This document shows, one piece after another, positions 7,992-16,445 of a stretch of DNA of 27,196 nucleotides. This DNA comes from Helicobacter sp. GTDB taxonomy: Bacteria; Campylobacterota; Campylobacteria; Campylobacterales; Helicobacteraceae. Each line of letters starts with the position of its first letter. Within the stretch, counting starts at the first letter, position 1. The stretch is from positions 1 to 27,196 of the forward strand of contig NZ_JAIEFA010000010.1 of the NCBI RefSeq assembly GCF_029067145.1, given 5' to 3'. Under the pieces are notes generated by a model. The model was not told the DNA's origin and made no database searches. It saw only the letters and a program-made list of their open reading frames with translations. A program made the translations under genes and the position numbers.

Positions 7992-10465
7992 TGGAAAAAA
8001 TAAAAGTAACGATTGAGGGTTGTGAGATTCTTTGCGAAGAGGGCGAAAGCATTTTGAATGCTGCACGCGCCAATGAAGTGTTTATTCCCGCGATTTGTTA
8101 TCTTTCTTGTGCGTCTCCTACGCTTGCGTGTAAAATGTGTATGGTAGAGGCAGACGGCAAACGCGTGTATGCGTGCAATGCAAAAGTAAAAGAGGGTATG
8201 CAAATCTTGGTAAATACCAAAGAAATTGAAGAGGAACGCAAAGCAATTATGCAAGCGTATGTCGTAAATCACCCTTTGCAATGCGGAGTATGCGACAAAA
8301 GTGGTGAATGCGAATTGCAAAATTACACACATTATGTAGGTGTAGAAGAGCAAAATTATGCGATGAAAGATGATGAGAAAAAGTTTGATTCTTGGGGCAA
8401 GGCAGTTTATGACCCGAATCTTTGTATCGTGTGCGAACGTTGTGTAACGCTCTGTAAGGATAAAATCGGCAAATCTCACATTAAAGCCCAAAAACGCGAA
8501 GGGGATATGCCACCCAAAGAATATAAAGACATTATGCCAAAAGACGCTTATGGGGTTTGGACGAAATTCAAAAAATCTTTGATAGGACTCAATGGTGTGG
8601 AAGCAGAAGCGTGCGGTGATTGTGCGGAATGCGTCAGTGTATGTCCCGTAGGTGCGCTTACGATTGGGCATTTTCAGTATCGTTCCAATGCGTGGGAGTT
8701 AGAGAAAATCCCTAGCACTTGTGTGCATTGCGGCAATGGCTGTGCGCTGACTTATGAAGTGAAGCAAACTAGAATCGGAGGAAACGAAAGAAAGGTTTAT
8801 CGCGTCAGCAGTGATTGGAATTTCTCTACACTTTGTCCAGCGGGGAGATTGGGCTTTGATGTGAATAATCAGCAAGTCCAAAAAGACAAGGAAGCTTTCA
8901 ATGCAAGCATTGCCGCCTTTAAAGAAGCGCAAACGATTCGTTTTGCAGGAAATATAAGCAATGAGGAAGCTTTGATTTTGCAGAATCTAAAAGAAAAGTT
9001 TGGTTATAAGTTGGTATGTGAGGAAGTTTATCCTTTTAAAAGATTTTTGGATTCTTATTTGAAAGTCAGCGGCTCGTTAGGAAATGCAAATCAAAAAGAC
9101 ATTACCCAAAGCACCTTTGTGATGTGTTTTGGTGGAGCATTGAGCTATGATATGCCTGTGGTTACACATAGTATTAATAATGCAATGAAACAGAATAAAG
9201 GTGCGAATTTAGCGTATTTTCACACAATGCAAGATGTTGTTGTGAATCGTTTTGTAAAAACTGCGATTAATGGAATCTATAAGCCAGATAGTGAAGAAGC
9301 TCTTGCGTTGTTATTGGCAAGCGTGTGTATTCCAAGAGAGCAAATGCCTCTTTCTTTGAAATCACAAATTGAACGATACGAACGCAAAGAAATGCAAACT
9401 ATCACAAAAGAAGTTAAAAAGAAAGTGAAGGTAAAAGAGCTAGACAAAGAGGGCAATGTCGTCTTAGATGAGGAGGGTAATGAAAAGTTTGTAGAAAAAG
9501 AGGAAATAGAAAAAATCACACAAGAAGTAGAAGTCATCACAAGTGCATTATATGATTATTGTGGTGGTTTGAAAGAATCCATAGAAGCAACAAAAAATAC
9601 AATACAGAGCGCAAAGAATCCGATTTTGATTGTCGGATTTGATGTGTATCGTGCGAAAAGTTCTGAAAATATTGCAAAAATCTTGGGCTATATTGAAAGT
9701 TTGAGTATGGTTAAGATTCTATTGCTCCCACCTACGACAAATGCGTTAGGTATTGCTTTGATTTGTGAGTTAGATAAAGAGAGTGCGGGATATAGTATTG
9801 GCTACAATGCACAAGGACATTATAGAATTGGCACAGGTGCGGAAAATGCCTTGCCTTTGCCTTATTTAAATGAGCAAGAAGGCACATTGGTAAATGTGGA
9901 TAAACGGGTTGTGCCTTTAACGCCCGCAACTCCTTATAATGGATATGAATTAAATGATATTGCCAAAGTGCTGGGGCTAGAATACGAATCTACGATAGAT
10001 TATACATCAGAATTACCCATAGAAAAAGGCTTTAAAAGTGTGGAATACGATGATTTGAAGTTTGGATTTTTAAACGATGGTTCAGAGATTCGTGGATATT
10101 TGCTAGGGGCGCATTTCCCTAAAGAGTTTTTGGAAGTTTTACCTATAGAATTGAAAGAATTGGAATCTTACAATCTCTATGCGCGTAATCCTGTGGCGCA
10201 TTTTTCCAAAAATACCTTGCAATCCTCTTATATAGATTCTAAAAATGGCTTGCAATTAAGCGAAAAATATGCGCAAACACTTGGAATCTCTGATGGAGAC
10301 AAGGTGGAAGTGCGTTTTGCAAATGGAGAAGTGGTAGAGACTTTAGCAATTCTTGATAAAGGAATGGAGGGTGAATTTGCAGCACTTGGCGTGTGCGAAT
10401 TTGAAGAATTTAAACTTTTTCCAACAACGCGTTATACAAATGTTTCTTTAAAGGTTTTGGTATGA
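7991..10465 (+). CDS. nuoG: complex I subunit NuoG
   Basis: NuoG is the largest peripheral-arm subunit, routing electrons through several iron-sulfur clusters. The 824-residue product contains a [2Fe-2S] ferredoxin domain (Cys36, 47, 50, 62); the N5 motif His94-Cys98-Cys101-Cys107; a two-cluster ferredoxin block (Cys145, 148, 151, 155 and Cys208, 211, 214, 218); and the N7-type set Cys244, 247, 251, 282. A degenerate molybdopterin-oxidoreductase-like domain follows. Around bases 9409-9537 there is a Lys/Glu-rich insert (KEVKKKVKVKELDKEGN and on) that looks disordered or coiled. AAGGTGG precedes the ATG. Without NuoE and NuoF, this subunit or its HP1265-like partner must be the electron entry point. 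The 3' end overlaps nuoH as ATGA. Confidence 0.95.
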   Translation: MEKIKVTIEGCEILCEEGESILNAARANEVFIPAICYLSCASPTLACKMCMVEADGKRVYACNAKVKEGMQILVNTKEIEEERKAIMQAYVVNHPLQCGVCDKSGECELQNYTHYVGVEEQNYAMKDDEKKFDSWGKAVYDPNLCIVCERCVTLCKDKIGKSHIKAQKREGDMPPKEYKDIMPKDAYGVWTKFKKSLIGLNGVEAEACGDCAECVSVCPVGALTIGHFQYRSNAWELEKIPSTCVHCGNGCALTYEVKQTRIGGNERKVYRVSSDWNFSTLCPAGRLGFDVNNQQVQKDKEAFNASIAAFKEAQTIRFAGNISNEEALILQNLKEKFGYKLVCEEVYPFKRFLDSYLKVSGSLGNANQKDITQSTFVMCFGGALSYDMPVVTHSINNAMKQNKGANLAYFHTMQDVVVNRFVKTAINGIYKPDSEEALALLLASVCIPREQMPLSLKSQIERYERKEMQTITKEVKKKVKVKELDKEGNVVLDEEGNEKFVEKEEIEKITQEVEVITSALYDYCGGLKESIEATKNTIQSAKNPILIVGFDVYRAKSSENIAKILGYIESLSMVKILLLPPTTNALGIALICELDKESAGYSIGYNAQGHYRIGTGAENALPLPYLNEQEGTLVNVDKRVVPLTPATPYNGYELNDIAKVLGLEYESTIDYTSELPIEKGFKSVEYDDLKFGFLNDGSEIRGYLLGAHFPKEFLEVLPIELKELESYNLYARNPVAHFSKNTLQSSYIDSKNGLQLSEKYAQTLGISDGDKVEVRFANGEVVETLAILDKGMEGEFAALGVCEFEEFKLFPTTRYTNVSLKVLV

Positions 10466-11457
10466 ATTATATAATTGAGACGCTGATTAAAATTTTGCTT
10501 GTCGTGCTGATTTTTTCGGCATTGGCAGGTTTTACAACTTATGTAGAGCGCAAGATTCTAGCTTTTTTCCAACGTCGTTTAGGTCCAACAATGGTGGGAC
10601 CTTTTGGGGTTTTGCAGATTTTAGCCGATGGAATTAAGCTTTTTACCAAAGAAGATATTGTGCCAAGTGGAGCAAATCGCCTTATTTTTAGAATCGCACC
10701 AACGATTACAGCAGCAACAGCTTTTATCGCAATGGCTCCGATTCCATTTTTCCCGGAATTTGAGCTTTTTGGTTATACCATTCAGCCTATTATTTCAGAT
10801 ATTAATGTTGGGATTCTATTTGTTCTTGGTGTCGGGGCTGCTGGCTTGTATGGTCCTTTGCTAGGTGGCATTAGCGCAAATAGTAAATGGTCTATTTTAG
10901 GGGCAGCAAGGACAGCGGTGCAATTACTTAGTTTTGAGGTTGTTTCTGGATTATCTCTTTTAGCGCCTTTAATGTTGGTTGGTTCTTTATCCTTGATTGA
11001 TATTAACAATTATCAAGGAGGTGGAATCGCAAATTGGTTGATATTTTCACAGCCTCTAGCGTTTGTTTTATTTTTGTTTGCGGGTTATGCAGAGCTTAAC
11101 AGAACGCCTTTTGATTTGCTAGAGCACGAAGCAGAAATTGTTTCGGGATATGCGACAGAATATGCGGGAATGCGTTGGGGAATGTTTTTTATCGGTGAAT
11201 ATGCAAGTATGATTTCGTTGTCTTTTGTTGTGTCTTTGATTTTCTTAGGCGGTTTTAATCCACTTGGATTCATTCCCGGCGGAATCGCAATTATCTTAAA
11301 GGTAAGTTTTCTTATCTTTTTATTTATGTGGGCAAGAGCAGCTTATCCTCATATTCGTCCAGACCAACTTATGGGCTTGTGTTGGAGAGTCTTATTTCCG
11401 CTTGCACTTTTAAATGTTTTTGTTACGGGTATCATTTGTTTAGGAGGTGGAAATTGA
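10462..11457 (+). CDS. nuoH: complex I subunit NuoH
   Basis: NuoH is the eight-helix membrane subunit linking the quinone cavity to the proton-pumping arm. The 331-residue protein has the conserved YVERKILAFFQRRLGP and FGVLQILADGIKLFTKE of loop 1 and helix 2, and the cytoplasmic loop AELNRTPFDLLEHEAEIVSG with its cluster of Glu residues. Hydrophobic segments run throughout. The ATG overlaps the nuoG stop (ATGA, 10462-10465), and the TGA is shared with the TTG start of nuoI (TTGA, 11454-11457). Confidence 0.96.
   Translation: MNYIIETLIKILLVVLIFSALAGFTTYVERKILAFFQRRLGPTMVGPFGVLQILADGIKLFTKEDIVPSGANRLIFRIAPTITAATAFIAMAPIPFFPEFELFGYTIQPIISDINVGILFVLGVGAAGLYGPLLGGISANSKWSILGAARTAVQLLSFEVVSGLSLLAPLMLVGSLSLIDINNYQGGGIANWLIFSQPLAFVLFLFAGYAELNRTPFDLLEHEAEIVSGYATEYAGMRWGMFFIGEYASMISLSFVVSLIFLGGFNPLGFIPGGIAIILKVSFLIFLFMWARAAYPHIRPDQLMGLCWRVLFPLALLNVFVTGIICLGGGN
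11442..11447 (+). promoter_or_regulatory. ribosome-binding site deciding the nuoI TTG start
   Basis: A full AGGAGG ends 6 bases before the TTG at 11454. It makes this rare start codon the best choice for nuoI, since no ATG or GTG near the conserved N-terminus is as well placed. Confidence 0.7.
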
Positions 11458-12104
11458 GTAAATATATCAAGATTGTTGAGCAAACACCTCTCTTGAGTAA
11501 TGCGCAAAAGTTTGTGAGATTTTGGAATCGCGCATTAAAGGGTGAATTGTTTATAGGTTTGTGGCTTGTATTTAAGGAATTTTACAAAGCGCAAATCCAC
11601 ACCGTGCAATATCCATTAGAGAAATTACCATTAAGTCCGCGTTATCGTGCAGTGCATGAGCTAAAACGTTTGCTTGAAAGTGGAAATGAGCGATGTATTG
11701 GTTGTGGATTATGTGAAAAGATTTGTGTGGCAAATTGCATTCGTATGGAAACAGGATATGGTGAGGATAGACGCAAAAAAGTCTTTGAATATAGCATTAA
11801 CTTTGGGCGATGTATTTATTGTGGATTGTGCGCAGAGGTTTGCCCTGAACTTGCGATTGTGCATGGAAAGAGATATGAGAATGCGAGCGAACAAAGAGCG
11901 TCTTTTGCTCTGAAAAATGATATGCTAACACCAATTGATAAAGTGTTAAGCGGGCAGGATTCTGAATTTAGCGGTGTTGGGAGTATAAGTGTAGATGCGG
12001 ATAAACGCATTAAGCTTACTCCTTTGAAATATTTAGAAGAGACAGATGAAAATGCCATAAAAACAACTGCAGAAATAAAACAAAAGGAGGAAGTCGATGC
12101 TTGA
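11454..12104 (+). CDS. nuoI: complex I subunit NuoI (two [4Fe-4S] clusters)
   Basis: NuoI carries clusters N6a and N6b that link NuoG to NuoB. The 216-residue product has CIGCGLCEKIC (Cys81, 84, 87, 91) and CIYCGLCAEVCP (Cys120, 123, 126, 130). In the first motif the usual Pro after the fourth Cys is Val, and an extra Cys95 follows. The length agrees with the roughly 220 residues known in Helicobacter. A longer reading frame exists upstream inside nuoH, but the start at TTG 11454 has an exact AGGAGG and gives a TTGA overlap with nuoH. The C-terminus beyond the ferredoxin core is an acidic tail. nuoJ overlaps its last 8 bases. Confidence 0.94.
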   Translation: MSKYIKIVEQTPLLSNAQKFVRFWNRALKGELFIGLWLVFKEFYKAQIHTVQYPLEKLPLSPRYRAVHELKRLLESGNERCIGCGLCEKICVANCIRMETGYGEDRRKKVFEYSINFGRCIYCGLCAEVCPELAIVHGKRYENASEQRASFALKNDMLTPIDKVLSGQDSEFSGVGSISVDADKRIKLTPLKYLEETDENAIKTTAEIKQKEEVDA

Positions 12105-12663
12105 AGCCATTGCGTTTTACACATTTTGCGCTTTAACTTTAGCAATGTTTTTAGTCGTGGTTACAACACGCAATATCCTTTATGCCTTAAGTGCATTGGC
12201 GGCGGGAATGATTTTTGTTTCTGCTTTTTTCTTTTTGCTTGGAGCAGAATTTTTGGGTGTCGTGCAAATTGTCGTTTATACTGGGGCAGTCATTGCGCTT
12301 TATGCCTTTGCGATGATGTTTTTTGATACTCAAAAATTACAAAATGAAAAAATTGCGAATCCTAGAGTTTTATTTGTCTTAAGTGGATTGGGAGCATTAC
12401 TGCTTGTTATCGTGGTGGTTGCTCCTATTATTACACAGAATCTTGCAACCTTAGAAGCTGTGATTCCGCCGCAAGAGGGTGTGGGAAATGTGCAAATGGT
12501 GGGCTATGTGCTTTTTACAAAATTTCTGATTCCTTTTGAAATTGCGGCAATAATGTTGCTTGTAGCGATGATTGCGGGAATTGTGCTAGCGGGCAAAGGA
12601 ATGCATTATTCTCTAACCTTAAATGAGCAAGCACCCAAAGGAGAGCAAGATGATAACGCTTAA
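12097..12663 (+). CDS. nuoJ: complex I subunit NuoJ
   Basis: NuoJ is a membrane subunit whose third helix, with a conserved Tyr-Gly pi-bulge, is thought to transmit conformational change. The 188-residue product has five hydrophobic segments and the signature FLGVVQIVVYTGAVIALYAF. AAGGAGG lies just before the ATG, within the end of nuoI (8-base overlap). Its own 3' end overlaps nuoK by 14 bases. The charged C-terminal tail (EQAPKGEQDDNA) has no assigned role. Confidence 0.94.
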   Translation: MLEAIAFYTFCALTLAMFLVVVTTRNILYALSALAAGMIFVSAFFFLLGAEFLGVVQIVVYTGAVIALYAFAMMFFDTQKLQNEKIANPRVLFVLSGLGALLLVIVVVAPIITQNLATLEAVIPPQEGVGNVQMVGYVLFTKFLIPFEIAAIMLLVAMIAGIVLAGKGMHYSLTLNEQAPKGEQDDNA

Positions 12664-12952
12664 TCATTATTTGATTTTATCTAGTCTTATGTTTATGATT
12701 GGTGTCTTTGGAATGCTTAGACGCAAAAATTTACTGATGTTATTTTTTGCAACAGAGATTTTGTTAAGCTCTGTTAATATCGGATTTGTCGCCGTTGGAA
12801 AATATCTTGGGGATTTAAATGGACAAATGTTTGCATTCTTTATTCTCGCTGTTGCGGCAAGTGAAGTTGCGATTGGGGTAGGGTTGCTGATTGCTTGGTA
12901 TAAAAAGCATCATACATTAGATTTAGATAAATTACAAATTATGGAAGGCTAA
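12650..12952 (+). CDS. nuoK: complex I subunit NuoK
   Basis: NuoK is a three-helix membrane subunit of the antiporter-like arm. With the ATG at 12650 the protein is exactly 100 residues, and the two helix-buried acids fall at Glu36 (FFATEILLSSVN) and Glu72 (AASEVAIGVG), the same numbers as the functionally important glutamates of E. coli NuoK. AAAGGAGA (12637-12644) lies 5 bases before this ATG. An in-frame ATG at 12623 would add nine hydrophilic residues and shift this numbering, so it is rejected. nuoL starts two bases after the stop. Confidence 0.95.
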   Translation: MITLNHYLILSSLMFMIGVFGMLRRKNLLMLFFATEILLSSVNIGFVAVGKYLGDLNGQMFAFFILAVAASEVAIGVGLLIAWYKKHHTLDLDKLQIMEG

Positions 12953-12954
12953 GT

Positions 12955-14823
12955 ATGGAAGCGATTTTATATGTTGCATTGTTTGCGCCATTGGTGGGTT
13001 CATTGTTTGGGATTCCCTTTGCTTCAAAACAAAAATTTGTAGGTGTTGGAATCTTTGCTTCTTTAATGCTTGGAGTTTCTTTTCTCGCTTCGGCACTATT
13101 GTTTGTGCATACTTTGCAAGGTGGTGTTGTCAAAGTTGTGTTAATGGATTGGATTGGGGCTGGGGGGCTTTATATTCCTTTTGGATTCTTGGTAGATAGC
13201 GTGAGCGCGACAATGATTTTTGTTGTAACACTTGTTTCTTTGTGTGTGCATATCTATTCCATTGGTTATATGAGCCACGATAAAAGCTTCAATAGATTTT
13301 TTGTCTATTTGAGTGCTTTTGTTTTCTCTATGTTGATTTTGGTAATGAGTGATAACTTTGCAGGATTATTCATCGGCTGGGAAGGCGTGGGGCTTTGTTC
13401 TTGGATGTTGATTGGATTTTGGTATGAGCGCGATTCTGCATCTTTTGCGGCAAATGAAGCCTTTATTATGAATCGTATTGCGGATTTGGGAATGTTGCTT
13501 GGAATCTTTTTAATCTATTGGACTTTTGGCACTTTGAGCTATGAAGAAGTTTTAAGCAGCGTGTATGAAGCACCCAAAGGGATTTTAATAGCGATTGGGA
13601 TTCTGCTTTTTGTGGGTGCAATGGGTAAAAGTGCGCAATTTCCTTTGCATACTTGGCTTGCAGATGCGATGGAAGGTCCAACTCCTGTTTCTGCACTAAT
13701 CCACGCAGCAACAATGGTAACTGCTGGAGTTTATTTAGTGATTCGGGCGAATCCACTTTATGCAATGATTCCCGAAATTGGCTTTTTAATCGCGAGTTTA
13801 GGAGCATTTGTAGCACTTTTTGCTGCAACAATGGCATTGGTGAATAAGGACTTAAAACGCATTATCGCATATTCTACTCTTTCGCAGCTAGGTTATATGT
13901 TTGTTGCGGCTGGATTAGAGGCTTATTGGATTGCTCTTTTTCACCTTGCAACCCACGCCTTTTTCAAATCTTTGTTGTTCTTGGGTGCTGGGAATGTAAT
14001 GCACGCTATGCACGATAAATTGGATATTTCAAAAATGGGCGCACTTTATCGTCCGCTTAAAATTACCGCAATTTTGATGATTTTAGCGTCTATTGCCTTA
14101 GCAGGAATTTATCCATTCTCTGGATTTTTTTCCAAAGATAAAATCTTGGAAGCCGCATTTGGCTCTGGAGCTTATGTCTTATGGGGCGTATTATTGTTGG
14201 GTGCGTTTTTGACGGCATTTTATAGCTTCCGACTAATTATGCTTGTATTTTTTGGCGAGAAAAAACACGAAGAAGAACACCCACACGAGGCTTATTCTTA
14301 TATGCTTTATGCTATGTTACCGCTTGGAATCTTGGCGATATTTGCGGGATTCTTTGAGCCAACTTTTCATCATTTTGTTACGCAAACCCTGCCTGATTTT
14401 AGCGCAAATTTGGAATCTCAAACCATTTGGAATCTTATTTTCTTGACTTCTTTTGTGGCTTTAAGCGGGATTGCATTTGCAGTGTGGAAATACAAAAAAG
14501 GTGGTTTTTCTCCCAAATGGCAGGAAACCTTTATTTATCAACTCTTAAGCCATCAGTATTATATTCCTATGTTGTATGACAAGCTGTTTATACAGAATTA
14601 TATGAGGTTTTCCAAAGTTGCTTGGTTGATTGATAAGTGCGTGGTAGATTTTGTAGTGGATATGATTGCAAGATTCCTTAATAGTAGCGGAGAAAGTATG
14701 CAATGGATTCAAGGTGGGAATCTCTCTAAAATGTTAAAAATTATGTTTTTTGGTGTGGTAGTTTTATTGCTACTTGTATTGATATTTTTTGTTTGTATGG
14801 AGGCAGTATGGACTACCTTTTAA
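12955..14823 (+). CDS. nuoL: complex I subunit NuoL
   Basis: NuoL is the distal Mrp-antiporter-like proton-pumping subunit, with a long lateral helix at its C-terminus. The 622-residue protein has Glu143 in FIGWEGVGLCSWMLIGFW, Lys225 in GKSAQFPLHTWLADAM, and the conserved PTPVSALIHAATMVTAGVY. A His-rich cytoplasmic loop, KKHEEEHPHEA, precedes the C-terminal helices. GGAAGG lies shortly before the ATG. The 3' end overlaps nuoM by 16 bases. Confidence 0.96.
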   Translation: MEAILYVALFAPLVGSLFGIPFASKQKFVGVGIFASLMLGVSFLASALLFVHTLQGGVVKVVLMDWIGAGGLYIPFGFLVDSVSATMIFVVTLVSLCVHIYSIGYMSHDKSFNRFFVYLSAFVFSMLILVMSDNFAGLFIGWEGVGLCSWMLIGFWYERDSASFAANEAFIMNRIADLGMLLGIFLIYWTFGTLSYEEVLSSVYEAPKGILIAIGILLFVGAMGKSAQFPLHTWLADAMEGPTPVSALIHAATMVTAGVYLVIRANPLYAMIPEIGFLIASLGAFVALFAATMALVNKDLKRIIAYSTLSQLGYMFVAAGLEAYWIALFHLATHAFFKSLLFLGAGNVMHAMHDKLDISKMGALYRPLKITAILMILASIALAGIYPFSGFFSKDKILEAAFGSGAYVLWGVLLLGAFLTAFYSFRLIMLVFFGEKKHEEEHPHEAYSYMLYAMLPLGILAIFAGFFEPTFHHFVTQTLPDFSANLESQTIWNLIFLTSFVALSGIAFAVWKYKKGGFSPKWQETFIYQLLSHQYYIPMLYDKLFIQNYMRFSKVAWLIDKCVVDFVVDMIARFLNSSGESMQWIQGGNLSKMLKIMFFGVVVLLLLVLIFFVCMEAVWTTF

Positions 14824-16445
14824 CTTTGCTTATCTTTTTTCCATTTATTGGCGCAATTTTAGCAATTGGCATTAAAGAGAATCTTAAAGCTTATGCAGTC
14901 GTTATTAGCTTTATTGAGCTAGGGTTGGCATTGCTTTTGTGGTATAGCTTTGACAGAGAAGTAGATGGATTCCAGTTTGTTACTTCGCTTCCTTTGGTGG
15001 TTAATTTTGGTATTAGTTATCTTGTGGGTGTAGATGGAATCTCCCTTTTTCTGATTGTGTTAAGTGCATTGATTAGTCTAATAGGCTTCATTTATCTGAA
15101 TGAAACGCAAGAAACCAAAAAGCTTATCCTTTCGCTTTTGTGTCTTGAAAGCATAATGATTGGTGTATTTTGCGCATTGGATATGATTTTGTTTTATATT
15201 TTTTGGGAACTCTCTTTGGTGCCAATGCTTTATATTATTGGTGCTTGGGGAAGTGGTAGCAGAATCTATGCCGCAGTGAAGTTTTTCTTATATACCTTTT
15301 TGGGTTCAATGATTATGCTAATTGGAATCTTGTTTTTGGCATATTATTACTTTAGTGTGAGCGGAGTTTGGACATTTTCTCTGTTGGAATGGTATAGTTT
15401 AAGCCTGATTCCAGAGAATTTGCAAATAATGCTATTCCTTGCATTTTTTTGTGGTTTGGCAGTCAAAGTACCAATGTTTCCTTTCCATACTTGGTTGCCT
15501 TATGCACACGGACAAGCACCGACAATTGGTTCTATTATCCTTGCGGCTGTGCTTTTAAAAATGGGAACTTATGGTTTTGTCCGTTTCTCTTTGCCGCTTT
15601 TTCCTGACGCCAGTGTAGCTTTATTAATGCCTGTTGCGATTCTCTCTTTAATTATGATTGTTTATGGTGCAATGGTAGCATTTGCACAAGAGGATATGAA
15701 GCAAGTCGTGGCTTATAGCTCCATTTCGCATATGGGTGTGATTATGATTGGAATCTTTGCGCTCAATATGGAGGGAATTTCCGGGTCTGTCTTTTTTATG
15801 CTAAGTCATGGGATTATTAGCGGCGCGCTGTTTATGCTTGTAGGAATGATTTATGAGCGACGGCATACCAAAATGATTGCCGAGTTTGGCGGAATCGCAA
15901 AAGTAATGCCTAATTATGCAGCGATTTTTGGAATTATGATGATGGCTTCAGCGGGACTTCCTTTGACAATGGGATTTGTAGGGGAATTTTTATCTTTGCT
16001 TGGGTTTTTCCAAATCTCTCCGATTCTTGCAGGAATCGCGGGAATTAGTATTATTGTAGGTGCAATTTATATGCTCAATCTCTATCGCAAGGCGTTTTAT
16101 GGAAAAGTTGTGAATCAAGAAAATTTAAAATTACAAGATTTGGATAAACGCGAATGGAGTGCCTTGCTGCCATTGGTTGCGATTGTAATTTGGCTTGGTG
16201 TGTATCCTAAGCCGATTTTAGCACCCATTAATAAAGGTGTAGAAAATATGCTCGCAGTGATGTATTCTCGTGCGGTAGCTCCGGAAACAAAAGCATTTTT
16301 GGGAATAGATTTAGAGCCATTGGAATTCTTGCAGCAGGGGGAAAGCTCAAATATAGAGAATCTTGAAAATTCAGAAAATTTACAAGAAGCAATAAAAGAA
16401 AATAATGCGACAAATGCAGAATCTTTGCAAGAGGAGGGGAGATAA
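14808..16445 (+). CDS. nuoM: complex I subunit NuoM
   Basis: NuoM is another antiporter-like proton-pumping subunit. With the ATG at 14808 the protein is 545 residues, with Glu134 in FWELSLVPM, Lys220 in GLAVKVPMFPFHTWLPYAH and Lys251. GGAGG sits 4 bases upstream of the ATG; an in-frame TTG at 14793 would add five residues. The C-terminus carries an Asn/Glu-rich hydrophilic tail of roughly 40 residues (LENSENLQEAIKENN region) not present in typical NuoM proteins and probably disordered. The start lies inside nuoL and the TAA is directly followed by the nuoN ATG. Confidence 0.94.
   Translation: MDYLLTLLIFFPFIGAILAIGIKENLKAYAVVISFIELGLALLLWYSFDREVDGFQFVTSLPLVVNFGISYLVGVDGISLFLIVLSALISLIGFIYLNETQETKKLILSLLCLESIMIGVFCALDMILFYIFWELSLVPMLYIIGAWGSGSRIYAAVKFFLYTFLGSMIMLIGILFLAYYYFSVSGVWTFSLLEWYSLSLIPENLQIMLFLAFFCGLAVKVPMFPFHTWLPYAHGQAPTIGSIILAAVLLKMGTYGFVRFSLPLFPDASVALLMPVAILSLIMIVYGAMVAFAQEDMKQVVAYSSISHMGVIMIGIFALNMEGISGSVFFMLSHGIISGALFMLVGMIYERRHTKMIAEFGGIAKVMPNYAAIFGIMMMASAGLPLTMGFVGEFLSLLGFFQISPILAGIAGISIIVGAIYMLNLYRKAFYGKVVNQENLKLQDLDKREWSALLPLVAIVIWLGVYPKPILAPINKGVENMLAVMYSRAVAPETKAFLGIDLEPLEFLQQGESSNIENLENSENLQEAIKENNATNAESLQEEGR

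Noticed and set aside
7958..8671. Minus-strand open frame of 237 codons opposite nuoG
   Set aside because: It lies wholly over the conserved, cysteine-rich part of nuoG; its product is low in recognisable motifs and looks like antisense composition.
11328..11453. Upstream extension of nuoI inside nuoH
   Set aside because: It would add 42 residues antagonistic to the known NuoI length, and the TTG at 11454 has an exact AGGAGG.
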